50,953 bases of DNA from positions 182,565 to 233,517 of the forward strand of contig DGPA01000044.1 in assembly GCA_002389505.1 (NCBI GenBank), written 5' to 3'. The DNA is from Halieaceae bacterium UBA4452. Its GTDB lineage: Bacteria; Pseudomonadota; Gammaproteobacteria; Pseudomonadales; Halieaceae. The position numbers were made by a program, and so were the translations under genes. The notes beneath the pieces were generated by a model. It did no database searches, was not told the origin of the DNA, and saw nothing but the letters and a program-made list of their open reading frames with translations. Shown piece after piece: positions 26,628 through 35,892 of this stretch; within the stretch, counting starts at the first letter, position 1; every line of letters starts with the position of its first letter.

Positions 26628-27598
26628 TGGCCATGAACGCCATTGACCCACAGGCAATTATCGCGGGCCAGCGTCGAGCGCTCGCCAAGGCGATTACCTT
26701 GGCGGAGAGCCAGCGACCCGAAGATAGGGAGGCAAGCCAAACCCTGCTAAATGCCGTGTTGCCGCACACCGGCAACAGTATTCGGGTAGGTATCACCGGG
26801 GTTCCAGGCGTCGGAAAGTCCACTTTTATCGAGGCTTTTGGTTTGCATCTACTGGCCCGTGGGCACCGGGTGGCGGTCCTAGCCGTCGACCCCAGTTCGC
26901 CCATTGCCGGTGGTTCCCTATTGGGTGACAAAACCCGCATGGAGCAGCTGAGTCGTCAAGATAATGCCTTTATCCGGCCTTCGCCCGCCGGGAGCGCCCT
27001 TGGCGGGGTCGCGCTGAAAACCCGAGAGTCCATGTTGCTTTGCGAGGCGGCTGGCTTCGACGTGATTCTTGTGGAGACGGTGGGGGTGGGTCAATCCGAA
27101 CATCAGGTAGCGGCAATGGTCGATTTTTTCTTGGTGTTAATGCTGCCTGGGGGGGGTGATGAGCTTCAGGGCATTAAGAAAGGCATTGTTGAACTCGCCG
27201 ATGCCATCGTCATTAACAAAGCCGATGGCAGCAGTGAAAATTTAGCCGCTATTACCCAACGGCACTATGCGGGAGCACTGTCGCTGCTCAAACACCCGGG
27301 CTTTTGGCAGCCCGAAGTGACTACCTGCTCGGCACTAAAAAACCAAGGAATCGACGCTGTCTGGCGCATGATTGAAAGCTACCGTGAACAAGCCGGTGCG
27401 CGTGGCGCTATTGACAGTCAGCGTGCCGAACAAAACCTCGCGTGGATGCGCCAGTTGATCGATGAATTGCTCCGCGCTCGCGTGCGTGACCACCCGGCGG
27501 TAAAAGAAGCCCTTGCCGCCTTAGAAAATGACGTTCGTCAAGCCGTGGTCACCCCCCTGGCGGCCGCCAGTGAAATTGTGCGGCTGGGGCAAAGCTAA
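26627..27598 (+). CDS. meaB: Methylmalonyl-CoA mutase-associated GTPase
   Basis: MeaB guards the mutase, gating loading of adenosylcobalamin and removing damaged cofactor. The 323 residues include the P-loop GVPGVGKST (about 58-66), AVDPSSPIAGGSLLGDKTRM, the VETVGVGQSE switch and NKADG for guanine recognition. Older annotations call this family ArgK. Its ATG shares one base with the mutase stop codon, so the enzyme and its chaperone are translationally coupled. Confidence 0.95.
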   Translation: MAMNAIDPQAIIAGQRRALAKAITLAESQRPEDREASQTLLNAVLPHTGNSIRVGITGVPGVGKSTFIEAFGLHLLARGHRVAVLAVDPSSPIAGGSLLGDKTRMEQLSRQDNAFIRPSPAGSALGGVALKTRESMLLCEAAGFDVILVETVGVGQSEHQVAAMVDFFLVLMLPGGGDELQGIKKGIVELADAIVINKADGSSENLAAITQRHYAGALSLLKHPGFWQPEVTTCSALKNQGIDAVWRMIESYREQAGARGAIDSQRAEQNLAWMRQLIDELLRARVRDHPAVKEALAALENDVRQAVVTPLAAASEIVRLGQS

Positions 27599-27599
27599 C

Positions 27600-27914
27600 A
27601 TGGCTACTCGTTTTTTAGCGATTGAAAAGCTGATCAACTTAAGGGATGGCTACCGAAAACGGCTAAAAATAGATCAGTGGGATGTAGTGCTACTGCAAGA
27701 GCAGGGAGATCGCTACGTTATTCAGAGTCACTGCCCCCATCAGCAGCACCCGCTACTGGACGCCAACGTGGAGGACGGTGTGATCACCTGTCCTTATCAT
27801 CAATATCGATTTGACATGAATCAGGGGATCAATCTTGAGGGCGTGTGTGCCCCTTTGCGTTGCTATGACACCGTCTATGACGGCAACGCAATTGGCATCA
27901 TGATTGACGACTGA
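27600..27914 (+). CDS. Rieske [2Fe-2S] domain protein
   Basis: A 104-residue protein with the Rieske cluster motif: Cys45-x-His47 in SHCPHQQ and Cys64-x2-His67 in CPYHQYRFD. It has no oxygenase domain or signal peptide, so it resembles the soluble ferredoxin-type Rieske proteins that feed electrons to a partner enzyme. It begins one base after the meaB stop and ends the operon. Its role next to a B12 enzyme is unknown; cofactor reduction is a guess. Confidence 0.88.
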   Translation: MATRFLAIEKLINLRDGYRKRLKIDQWDVVLLQEQGDRYVIQSHCPHQQHPLLDANVEDGVITCPYHQYRFDMNQGINLEGVCAPLRCYDTVYDGNAIGIMIDD

Positions 27915-28018
27915 GGTAGCTCGCTGCAGCTCCCTGTTTTGGTATGCCGCAGAGCGAACTTCGCATAGGAATAACCGGCTATGGGCCATTGTCCGGTGCG
28001 GCGGCGGGGGTTATTACG

Positions 28019-28477
28019 CTAGCCGAAACGACGCATTTCAATGGGCTCATGGCCAACCAGCCACAGTCGATCAAAGGTATCGCTGCAGTGACGCGCATCT
28101 GCTCGCGTTAGCTTAGTGGCTCTCGGGGGCGGGGTAGGGATTATGTCTAGCCCTGCGTTTTGGTCAAAAATAACCCAGCTGTGGCTCGGCCATTCGGGGT
28201 GCGTGGGCAAACAACGCAGCTGGATGGCGCTCGTCAGTCGGCGAGCGAGGGCAATGAGTCGGTGACCTGCCAATGCGTGGCTGTCAAAGGCCTGTAGCAA
28301 CACCCGTATCCGGGTTTGTCGCCCCCGGCGCACAAGCCGGGTCAGCTCTGCCACTAGCGGCTCGTTGCTAAAAATCGTGGGCAGAAAATTGTTACTGATG
28401 ATGTCGACATGCCGAGATGTCTCTGCCACATGAGCCAGCAGTGTTGCCTGCAATGCCTCCGGCGATTCAATCATCAT
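28019..28477 (-). CDS. Uncharacterised PLD-like protein, DUF7931-like
   Basis: A 152-residue protein without assigned function. The pattern VDIISNNFLP, EPLVAELTRLVRRGRQTRIRVL, AGHRLIALARRL and the final DTFDRLWLVG resembles the phospholipase D-like module found alone or after acetyltransferase domains in proteobacteria (recalled as DUF7931). The catalytic HxK motif of true PLD enzymes is not evident. The ATG at 28477 overlaps the end of roxA by 11 bases, so translation coupling is likely. It ends convergently 104 bases from the Rieske gene. Confidence 0.7.
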   Translation of the reverse strand: MMIESPEALQATLLAHVAETSRHVDIISNNFLPTIFSNEPLVAELTRLVRRGRQTRIRVLLQAFDSHALAGHRLIALARRLTSAIQLRCLPTHPEWPSHSWVIFDQNAGLDIIPTPPPRATKLTRADARHCSDTFDRLWLVGHEPIEMRRFG

Positions 28478-29558
28478 TAACCAGATGATTGCCGGCCGAC
28501 AGAAAGTCAATGACCTGCTGCTCCGGAGCGGACGTGGGTTGCTGGCTGACGGCCTCTCCGGCGCACAGAGCGGCCGTTAAAGCGTGAGCTTCGTAGCTCA
28601 CCAACAGTGATTCATCGGCTATATACAGCGCCAGCTGGTGGTCATGGCGGATCCAAGTCATTGATCGGTCAGGACGTAACCGCACGTCACCAGGCAGCAA
28701 GATAATGGTGGGGTCAGAGGCATCGAGAGCACCGGTCTGGCTGGTCACTTCGGCAAGCCAGTAACCGTCATCGAGGGCGTTAATCGCATTGATAACCGCC
28801 GCCTTTGCATTCGCAATATGCGCTTGAGTGACCTCACCCGCAGCTCCATCGTGCGCGACACCGGCATCCTCTAGCAATACATCAGGTGCCAAACGGTCAA
28901 TGACGGCGTCGGTCATTCGTGCGAGAAGATCATGAATTCTAGGCGCTCTAAAGCCTAGTGAATAGGTCATACACTCGCCCTCTGCCACCCCCCAGTGCGC
29001 CAGCCCGGGGGGCACATAGAGGACATCTCCGGGCTCGAGCAGGTATTCCTGCTGAGCGCTGAAGGATTGTAATAAGTGTAGTGATTCATGCTCGAGTCGG
29101 GGTGTCTTGTCATCGCAAAAATCCCCTAAGTACCAGCGCCGCGTGCCCAGACCTTGCAGGAGAAAAACGTCGTAGCGATCGAAATGAGGTCCAACACCGC
29201 CGCCGTCGACCGCATAACTCACCATAATGTCATCAAAGCGCCAAGTAGGCAGAAAGCGTGCGCAGCGCTTGAGCGCTTCAACCTTGGGCAGCAGCTGATC
29301 AACCTGTTGTACCAGTAGCGTCCATTCGTCATTGCGCTGAAAATCTTGCGCTGTAAAGGGGCCAGTTTCAAGCCGCCACTGCTGATCGCGGACGCTGATG
29401 ATACGGCTTTGAACCTCTGCCTCCATCGACAGGCCCGCCAATTCGTCCGGCGCAAGTGGCGACTTGAAACCGGGCAGCGCCTGTTTTATTAGCAGCGGTG
29501 TGCGTTGCCAGTGATGGGCTAAAAACGATGCCTCATCAAACTGAAATCGATAGTTCAA
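28467..29558 (-). CDS. roxA: Ribosomal oxygenase, 50S L16 arginine hydroxylase (JmjC/cupin)
   Basis: A 2-oxoglutarate and Fe(II) oxygenase related to E. coli YcfD/RoxA, which hydroxylates an arginine of ribosomal protein L16. The 363 residues carry the iron triad His125, Asp127 (GPHFDRYD) and His188 (GLAHWG), at nearly the same positions as in the E. coli enzyme. MTYSLGFRAPR follows the cupin core. The start is TTG at 29558 with GAGGG just upstream; no nearby ATG is in frame. It lies 14 bases after purB. Confidence 0.92.
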   Translation of the reverse strand: MNYRFQFDEASFLAHHWQRTPLLIKQALPGFKSPLAPDELAGLSMEAEVQSRIISVRDQQWRLETGPFTAQDFQRNDEWTLLVQQVDQLLPKVEALKRCARFLPTWRFDDIMVSYAVDGGGVGPHFDRYDVFLLQGLGTRRWYLGDFCDDKTPRLEHESLHLLQSFSAQQEYLLEPGDVLYVPPGLAHWGVAEGECMTYSLGFRAPRIHDLLARMTDAVIDRLAPDVLLEDAGVAHDGAAGEVTQAHIANAKAAVINAINALDDGYWLAEVTSQTGALDASDPTIILLPGDVRLRPDRSMTWIRHDHQLALYIADESLLVSYEAHALTAALCAGEAVSQQPTSAPEQQVIDFLSAGNHLVNDD

Positions 29559-29572
29559 ATGCCCTCATCCCT

Positions 29573-30943
29573 TCAGTTAACAATGGCTTTTGCTTGGGCA
29601 GCAGCATTGCCAATATACTTTTTAGGGGTTAATGCGCGCAGCTCTTCTTTTACTGCCTCGGGGAGATCGAGACTGTCGATAAAGGCGCTGAGTGTGGCGG
29701 AGTCGATTCGTTGGCCACGGGTCAATGCTTTGAGTTTTTCATAGGGTTCGGCAATACCGTATCGCCGCATAACGGTTTGGATAGGTTCTGCGAGCACCTC
29801 CCAGCCATGGTCGAGATCATCATCGAGCTTGGCGCCATTGATCTGCAACTTACTGATGCCCTTGAGCACGGATTCATAGGCCAGCAAGGAATACGCAAGG
29901 CCCACCCCCATATTGCGCAACACGGTACTGTCGGTTAAATCCCGCTGCCAACGACTAATAGGCAGCTTTTGCGCCAAGTGCGTGAGCATCGCGTTTGCCA
30001 AACCCAAATTACCCTCGGAATTTTCAAAATCAATGGGATTGACTTTGTGTGGCATGGTCGACGAGCCTACCTCACCGGCTATGGTGCTCTGGGTAAAGTA
30101 ACCCAGACTGATATAACCCCAGATATCGCGATTAAAGTCGATGAGGATAGTGTTAAAGCGCACAAATACATCGAATAATTCGGCCATGTAGTCATGGGGT
30201 TCAATTTGCGTGCTGTAGGGATTCCATACCAGCCCTAATGACGAGACAAACGCTTCGGCGTTAGCCGGCCAATCAACGGTGGGGTAGGTGGTTATATGGG
30301 CATTGTAGTTACCCACCGCACCATTTATTTTGCCCAAAATGGGGACCGTTGCTAATTGCGCTAATTGACGCTGAAGCCGGGCCACGACATTGGCCATTTC
30401 TTTCCCTAAAGTGGTTGGGCTAGCGGGTTGACCATGGGTTCTGGAGAGCATAGCTTGGTCAGCGTGCGCTGTGGCCAAGTTCTTCAATACGCCGACAATG
30501 TGTTCCATGGCCGGAAGCACGGCAGCGACGCCATCTTTAAGCATTAATCCATGGGACAGATTATTGATATCCTCTGAGGTGCAGGCAAAATGAATGAACT
30601 CACTGATGCCACTGAGTTCAGTGTTGCCAGTCACGCGCTCTTTCAAAAAATACTCCACGGCTTTGACATCGTGATTGGTGGTCGCCTCAATATGCTTAAT
30701 GCGTTCGGCATCAGCAACAGCAAACTGATCAACCCACTGGCTGAGCAGCGCTTTAGCGGCGCCACTGATGGGCGGGACTTCGGCAATCTCCGGGTGATTA
30801 GCGAGACACTCGAGCCAGCGGACCTCGACGGTCACGCGGCGCTTAATCAAGCCGAATTCACTGAATATCTCTCGGAGTGCGGCCACTTTGTGACCATAGC
30901 GACCGTCGAGCGGTGAGATGGCGGTGAGGGCTGAGAGTTCCAT
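29573..30943 (-). CDS. purB: Adenylosuccinate lyase
   Basis: PurB cleaves SAICAR and adenylosuccinate in purine synthesis. The 456-residue protein has LTAISPLDGRYG at the start, the HGQPASPTTLGKE substrate segment and the signature SSTMPHKVNPIDFENSEGN with the catalytic serine loop. It belongs to the conserved nudJ-mnmA-hflD-purB run, 48 bases after hflD. Confidence 0.97.
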   Translation of the reverse strand: MELSALTAISPLDGRYGHKVAALREIFSEFGLIKRRVTVEVRWLECLANHPEIAEVPPISGAAKALLSQWVDQFAVADAERIKHIEATTNHDVKAVEYFLKERVTGNTELSGISEFIHFACTSEDINNLSHGLMLKDGVAAVLPAMEHIVGVLKNLATAHADQAMLSRTHGQPASPTTLGKEMANVVARLQRQLAQLATVPILGKINGAVGNYNAHITTYPTVDWPANAEAFVSSLGLVWNPYSTQIEPHDYMAELFDVFVRFNTILIDFNRDIWGYISLGYFTQSTIAGEVGSSTMPHKVNPIDFENSEGNLGLANAMLTHLAQKLPISRWQRDLTDSTVLRNMGVGLAYSLLAYESVLKGISKLQINGAKLDDDLDHGWEVLAEPIQTVMRRYGIAEPYEKLKALTRGQRIDSATLSAFIDSLDLPEAVKEELRALTPKKYIGNAAAQAKAIVN

Positions 30944-30991
30944 GCTAGCTCCAATAGTAACGAGACAATAATAAAGAAAAGCGGCACACAG

Positions 30992-31630
30992 TTACTGGAT
31001 ACCTAATTCCCGCGATAAATGCGTGGCCGTGTGGCAAATTTGCCCGCGCTTGACCACCAGCTTCCAGCGCCGACCACCCAGCTGCCGCCATAAAAAAGCA
31101 GCGCGCACCCCCGCAAGTAGTAATGCACGTATCATCTCGGCGTTAGCCGGATTACGCAAGTGCTGAGCGCTGCCATTAATGGTAATGCGATACGGCAGGG
31201 TGCTCAGGGTATCAGCGTAAATCGCTGCAATGTTATGACAGGTATCGTTAACGCGAACGGCAAAATGGGTGGCTTTATAACTGGCATGCTGCAAGCGATT
31301 CTGGACCACTTGCTGCAGGTCGCCGCGAGCGGAAAATTTACGCTCTAAATGCAGCAGAGAAAATAAATAGCGCATCATACTCGCCGTCGTTTCATCCCCG
31401 CCGCTGGCAAATCCGTCGGCTAAATTTTGCAGTCCTAATTTGACCCCTTGTACATTACCGAACACGGCATCGACATTGGGTGCGTCAAAGCTAAACAATG
31501 AATGAATCGATGCCTCTAAAAATTCAACTGGGTAGCTCCCTGTTCTGGAAATTTGATCGACAATTCGGGCGCTTTGGGCGACTCCCGCGAGGGCGATGAT
31601 TTGACTTTCAAGAGGACTTCGTTCGATCAT
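30992..31630 (-). CDS. hflD: High frequency lysogenization protein HflD homolog
   Basis: A 212-residue helical protein matching HflD/YcfC, known in E. coli as a peripheral membrane factor that binds the phage lambda CII regulator; its native role is unclear. Features include LAGVAQSARIVDQISRTG at the start, the middle LLHLERKFSARGDL and the C-terminal ALLLAGVRAAFLWRQLGG. Its ATG overlaps the mnmA stop by four bases, as expected for this conserved pair. Confidence 0.92.
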   Translation of the reverse strand: MIERSPLESQIIALAGVAQSARIVDQISRTGSYPVEFLEASIHSLFSFDAPNVDAVFGNVQGVKLGLQNLADGFASGGDETTASMMRYLFSLLHLERKFSARGDLQQVVQNRLQHASYKATHFAVRVNDTCHNIAAIYADTLSTLPYRITINGSAQHLRNPANAEMIRALLLAGVRAAFLWRQLGGRRWKLVVKRGQICHTATHLSRELGIQ

Positions 31631-32718
31631 TGGGCGCTCTCAATCACCCCGCCGCCTAGGCATCGCTCCGATTGGTAAAAAACCACCGATTGACCCGGGG
31701 TAATGGCGCGTTGTGGGTTATCGAACCGCACCCGGAAGCCGCTCGGCTGCTCCTCGAGCCAGCAATCTTGATCTGTTTGGCGATAGCGAATCTTGGCTGT
31801 GCAGCGCAGGGGTAAGTCTGGTTTTTGGCCCGAAATCCAGAAAATGTCGTTGGCATAGAGCATCGATTTGAACAATGCCGGGTGATTGTTACCCTGTGCG
31901 ACCAACAGCACGTTGCGCGTCAGGGCTTTATCGACCACATACCAAGGTGCTTGTTCGTGGTTCGCTAGCCCACCAATTCCCAATCCCTGTCGCTGACCAA
32001 TGGTGTGATACATGAGCCCCTGGTGCTCGCCCAGTATTTCGCCGTCAATGCTTTCAATCACCCCGGGGTGGGCGGGTAAATAGCGCTCTAGGAAGTCAGT
32101 AAATCGCCGCTCGCCAATGAAACAAATGCCCGTCGAGTCTTTTTTGCCCGCGGTCGTCAGGCCGGCCGCACCTGCGATGTCACGCACCGCATGTTTATCC
32201 AGTTCTCCAACGGGGAAGAGCGTTCTTGCGAGAGCCTCAGAGCCGACCTGATGCAGGAAGTAACTCTGATCCTTATGGCTGTCGAGTCCCTTCAATAGGC
32301 TAGTTTGCTCGGTATGATGGCCGTTACGTACGTAATGGCCGGTGGCAATGAGATCGGCGCCCAACTGGGTGGCGTACGCCAAAAAGGCATTGAATTTGAT
32401 TTCTCTATTACACAGGATGTCCGGATTGGGGGTTCTACCCGCGCGATATTCGGACAGGAAGTGCTCGAACACGTTGTCCCAATATTCGGCGGCAAAATTG
32501 GCACTGTGCAAGGGAATATTGAGTCGGTCGGCCACCGCCTGTGCATCTGCTAGATCTTCCTTTGCAGTGCAATACTCGGTACCGTCATCTTCTTCCCAGT
32601 TCTTCATGAACAAGCCTTCGACCTGATAACCCTGCTGCTGTAGCAACAGAGCAGACACCGAGGAATCGACGCCGCCGGACATGCCGACAATGACCTTGCG
32701 CGGTTGCTGTGCATTCAT
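31627..32718 (-). CDS. mnmA: tRNA-specific 2-thiouridylase
   Basis: MnmA thiolates U34 in tRNAs for Lys, Glu and Gln. The 363-residue protein has the PP-loop MSGGVDSSVSALLL, the catalytic Cys103 in PNPDILCNREIKF, and Cys199 in STGICFIGERRF, matching the E. coli pair. HTIGQRQGLGIGG is also typical. It overlaps nudJ upstream and hflD downstream by four bases each. Confidence 0.97.
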   Translation of the reverse strand: MNAQQPRKVIVGMSGGVDSSVSALLLQQQGYQVEGLFMKNWEEDDGTEYCTAKEDLADAQAVADRLNIPLHSANFAAEYWDNVFEHFLSEYRAGRTPNPDILCNREIKFNAFLAYATQLGADLIATGHYVRNGHHTEQTSLLKGLDSHKDQSYFLHQVGSEALARTLFPVGELDKHAVRDIAGAAGLTTAGKKDSTGICFIGERRFTDFLERYLPAHPGVIESIDGEILGEHQGLMYHTIGQRQGLGIGGLANHEQAPWYVVDKALTRNVLLVAQGNNHPALFKSMLYANDIFWISGQKPDLPLRCTAKIRYRQTDQDCWLEEQPSGFRVRFDNPQRAITPGQSVVFYQSERCLGGGVIESAQ

Positions 32719-33170
32719 GGGTCGATCACCAGTGAAAGCGGGGCGATTACCCCCTGGCGATACCGATCGATCGTTTGCATAACCAGCGGGCTGCGCAGCT
32801 GCGGAGTGAGCGCCACAATGTCCTCAAGAGTGAGCCAGTGAGCTGCAATGATACCGCCATCAAGCGCTTGGGTGGTAATTTCCTCAAGGGGTGCTGCCAC
32901 AAAGCTGTGCCGTAAATAACTGACCCCATCGGCCGCTAAAAGCTGCGCCACACCCAAGTAAGCTGTGAGGCTGACACGCCAACGGGTCTCCTCTAGGACT
33001 TCGCGGACAGCGGCCTCCATCAATGACTCACCTTCCTCTAAATGACCCGCTGGCTGGTTGAAGACCACTTTACCCGAGCGCCCATCGCGTTCTTCGACGA
33101 TGAGAAATCGGTCACTGTCGACCACTACTGTGGCGACAGTAGCGTGAGGACACCAGCGAGTTGTCGGCAT
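32715..33170 (-). CDS. nudJ: Nudix hydrolase, NudJ-type
   Basis: A 151-residue Nudix protein next to mnmA, in the place held by NudJ in E. coli, where it acts on HMP-PP and nucleoside di- and triphosphates. The Nudix box runs from GHLEEGES to REVLEETRW with all key acidic residues. The ATG has CTGGAG upstream. The 166 bases before it include a very AT-rich stretch (33178-33240) that may hold the operon promoter. Confidence 0.9.
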   Translation of the reverse strand: MPTTRWCPHATVATVVVDSDRFLIVEERDGRSGKVVFNQPAGHLEEGESLMEAAVREVLEETRWRVSLTAYLGVAQLLAADGVSYLRHSFVAAPLEEITTQALDGGIIAAHWLTLEDIVALTPQLRSPLVMQTIDRYRQGVIAPLSLVIDP

Positions 33171-33336
33171 GATAAATCTCCAGTTAATTCTATAAAAAAA
33201 ACGTAAATTATTGATATATAGGCTAATAGCTATTTAGTGATCGTTGTTCCTGTTCCAGTGTGGCGCATCGTGCAGCCGCTGTCAGTGTGTTATCCGCGCG
33301 CGCTACGGATTCGCTGCTCTTATCAACTGATGCTGA

Positions 33337-33930
33337 TTATGCGCTCGCTGACGGATGCCTAAATGCGTCCGCTAACCGGTGTTCGCCGGGCTGCAGGTCA
33401 TCGAGATGCCAATCCCCGACGGCCACGCGAATCAGCCGTAATGTGGGCAAGCCGACCGCCGCGGTCATGCGTCGAACTTGCCGGTTGCGTCCCTCACAAA
33501 TAGAGAGCGCCAACCAACTGTCAGGCACCGATGGGCGATAGCGAACTGCTGGTTCCCGGGGCCAAACGGCGGGGGGTGGTAATGCCTGGGCGCGTGCCGG
33601 GCGCGTCAAACCATCTTTTAATACCACACCACCTGCCAATAGCGAGAGTGTTTCTGGTGTTACCAGACCTTCAACCTGCACCCAGTAGGTCTTCCATACG
33701 GTGTAAGTGGGATGCGCAATGCGTTGTTGAAGCCGGCCGCTATTGGTGAGCACCACTAGGCCTTCGGAGTCATAATCTAAGCGTCCGGCAGCCCGGTAGG
33801 CTGGCGCCGTTAAGTAGTTGGCTAGCGTAGCGCGCGGCGCTTTAACGGTACGATCTCGATCAGAGAATTGGCATAAAACTCGATAGGGCTTGTTAAAAAT
33901 GATGACGTTTTCCAAGCCGAAGTCTCTCAT
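33337..33930 (-). CDS. rluE: 23S rRNA pseudouridine synthase, RluE-type
   Basis: A 197-residue RsuA-family pseudouridine synthase lacking an S4 domain, as in RluE, which modifies U2457 of 23S rRNA in E. coli. The catalytic Asp lies in GRLDYDSEGLVVLTN; FNKPYRVLCQFS and CEGRNRQVRRM are the other family motifs. It is divergent from icd, the arrangement also seen in enteric bacteria. Confidence 0.93.
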   Translation of the reverse strand: MRDFGLENVIIFNKPYRVLCQFSDRDRTVKAPRATLANYLTAPAYRAAGRLDYDSEGLVVLTNSGRLQQRIAHPTYTVWKTYWVQVEGLVTPETLSLLAGGVVLKDGLTRPARAQALPPPAVWPREPAVRYRPSVPDSWLALSICEGRNRQVRRMTAAVGLPTLRLIRVAVGDWHLDDLQPGEHRLADAFRHPSASA

Positions 33931-34078
33931 TTAGTGGTAGAATCTCCGTCGCGAAACAAGGCTACCCGCCAAGTTTACCCTGTCGGTCGTTCAACGCTCA
34001 ATCATAGCGCATCGAAACGATACAGGGCTCGGAAAGTAACCACGAGATTAATCTCACCTGACAAAGGATCCTGACACT

Positions 34079-35332
34079 ATGTCTTACAAGCACATCACGG
34101 TACCGGCGACTGGCCAAGTCATTACAGTCAATGAAGACTACAGTCTCACCGTACCTGACAACCCCATTATTCCCTACATCGAAGGTGACGGCATTGGGGT
34201 CGATATTAGCCCAGTGATGATTGATGTCGTTGATGCCGCCGTGGAAAAAGCGTATGGGGGCGTAAAGAAAATCTCGTGGATGGAAATCTATACTGGAGAA
34301 AAAGCGGCTGAGCTCTATGAGGGGGATTGGTTTCCCGAGGAGACCTTGGAGGCGATCAAAACCTATTCAGTGGGCATAAAGGGGCCGCTAACGACTCCTG
34401 TGGGCGGCGGTTTCCGTTCACTTAACGTAGCTTTACGGCAGGAGCTTGACTTGTATACCTGTTTAAGGCCGGTTCGCTGGTTTGAGGGCGTGCCCTCACC
34501 CGTTAAGGCGCCGGGCGATTGCAACATGGTTATTTTCAGGGAAAATTCGGAAGATATTTACGCGGGTATCGAATACCAAGCGGGCTCAGAAGAAGCGCAA
34601 AAAGTGGTGGATTTTATCATCAATGAAATGGGTGCGACCAAGATACGGTTTCCTCAAAACGTGGGCATTGGCATCAAACCTGTCTCTGAAGAGGGCACCA
34701 AGCGATTAGTTCGCAAAGCTATTCAGTATGCTGTCGATCAAGATTTACCGTCGGTTACCCTGGTTCATAAGGGGAACATTATGAAGTTCACTGAAGGAGC
34801 GTTCAGGGATTGGGGTTACGAGCTTGCTCAGGAAGAATTTGGCGGACGACTTCTCGATGGCGGTCCCTGGGTTGAAATCACCAATCCCAACACTGGCAAG
34901 GCTATTGTCGTGAAGGACGTAATTGCCGATGCTATGTTGCAGCAGATTCTTACTCGACCAAGAGAGTACAGCGTGGTCGCCACCTTGAACCTAAACGGTG
35001 ACTACTTGTCTGACGCCCTCGCAGCCCAAGTGGGTGGGATTGGTATTGCCCCGGGTGCTAACTTATCGGACAACATTGCGCTGTTTGAGGCGACTCATGG
35101 CACGGCACCCAAATACGCGGGCCAAGACAAGGTCAATCCAGGCTCGTTAATTCTGTCGGCGGAGATGATGCTCCGTCATATGGGTTGGAATGAGGCGGCT
35201 GACTTGATCATTGATGGCATGAACGGTGCCATTCAGGCCAAAACGGTGACCTACGATTTTGAGCGATTGATGGATGGCGCAACGCTACTATCGTGCTCTG
35301 ATTTTGGCCGAGCGATTATCAATAAAATGTAG
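34079..35332 (+). CDS. icd: NADP-dependent isocitrate dehydrogenase
   Basis: This TCA-cycle enzyme of 417 residues makes 2-oxoglutarate. GGGFRSLNVALRQ contains the serine that AceK phosphorylates in E. coli, followed by the arginine-rich DLYTCLRPVRW. ENSEDIYAGIEY, the LVHKGNIMKFTEG segment and ATHGTAPKYAG complete the active and cofactor sites. The ATG has AAAGGATC upstream. The gene is monocistronic between rluE (divergent) and clpS. Confidence 0.97.
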   Translation: MSYKHITVPATGQVITVNEDYSLTVPDNPIIPYIEGDGIGVDISPVMIDVVDAAVEKAYGGVKKISWMEIYTGEKAAELYEGDWFPEETLEAIKTYSVGIKGPLTTPVGGGFRSLNVALRQELDLYTCLRPVRWFEGVPSPVKAPGDCNMVIFRENSEDIYAGIEYQAGSEEAQKVVDFIINEMGATKIRFPQNVGIGIKPVSEEGTKRLVRKAIQYAVDQDLPSVTLVHKGNIMKFTEGAFRDWGYELAQEEFGGRLLDGGPWVEITNPNTGKAIVVKDVIADAMLQQILTRPREYSVVATLNLNGDYLSDALAAQVGGIGIAPGANLSDNIALFEATHGTAPKYAGQDKVNPGSLILSAEMMLRHMGWNEAADLIIDGMNGAIQAKTVTYDFERLMDGATLLSCSDFGRAIINKM

Positions 35333-35370
35333 TCGCCTCCACCGCGCATCCGTCAAGGAGTGGTCTAGTC

Positions 35371-35404
35371 GGCGAGGGTGTCGGCATCTAAACGCCTTCT
35401 CGCC
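35371..35404 (+). other. Hairpin between icd and clpS
   Basis: GGCGAGGGTGT (35371-35381) can pair with ACGCC-TT-CTCGCC (35392-35404) around a 10-base loop, with one G-T pair and a 2-base bulge. No T-run follows, so it is not a standard Rho-independent terminator. It might protect the icd transcript end or lie in the clpS leader. Confidence 0.35.
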
Positions 35405-35495
35405 TAGGAATTGTCGTAGTTCATTTACGCCATTCATGCTATGTCCCTATTAACTATAAGGTCGTAACGGCGGTACTTTGACTTATACTCACCCC

Positions 35496-35888
35496 ATGTC
35501 GACGGATGATATGAATGGATTGCTTATGATTCACTGTGGCCCCTATGCTGGTCGCAATGCCAGTGACGAGGACGGTGCTAACGATGGTGCTCTCGCAGTG
35601 GCACCCGCGAAACCAAAGCTCAAACGGCCTTCACTGTACAAAGTGGTGTTGCTCAATGATGACTACACGCCGATGGAGTTTGTCATCGACGTACTCGAAC
35701 AGTTTTTTGTGTTAAATCGAGAAAAAGCTACCCAAATCATGCTTGCCGTGCATACTCAGGGAAAGGGTGTGTGCGGCATTTATCCGAAGGATGTTGCCGA
35801 TACCAAGTGTATGCAAGTCAATCAGTATGCCCGAGAGAACGGACATCCGTTACTGTGTGAGGTGGAACCATCAGAAGACGAGGAGTAA
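35496..35888 (+). CDS. clpS: ClpS adaptor protein
   Basis: ClpS delivers N-degron substrates to ClpAP. The core is present: YKVVLLNDDYTPMEFVIDVL with the Asn-Asp gate and the hydrophobic pocket, then the late GKGVCGIYPKDVA and HPLLCEVE. The start is uncertain. ATG at 35496 gives 130 residues; ATG at 35511, with GGATGAT before it, gives 125. Both have a longer acidic N-terminal tail than the roughly 106-residue E. coli protein. clpA begins five bases after the stop. Confidence 0.94.
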   Translation: MSTDDMNGLLMIHCGPYAGRNASDEDGANDGALAVAPAKPKLKRPSLYKVVLLNDDYTPMEFVIDVLEQFFVLNREKATQIMLAVHTQGKGVCGIYPKDVADTKCMQVNQYARENGHPLLCEVEPSEDEE

Positions 35889-35892
35889 GGTC

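Noticed and set aside
33225..33234. Perfect 10-base palindrome AATAGCTATT upstream of nudJ
   Set aside because: It lies in very AT-rich sequence where such palindromes are expected by chance, and no second copy was seen.
35743..35892. In-frame upstream extension of clpA into clpS
   Set aside because: The extra 50 residues are clpS read in another frame; ATG 35893 has a good ribosome site and gives the standard ClpA N-terminus.
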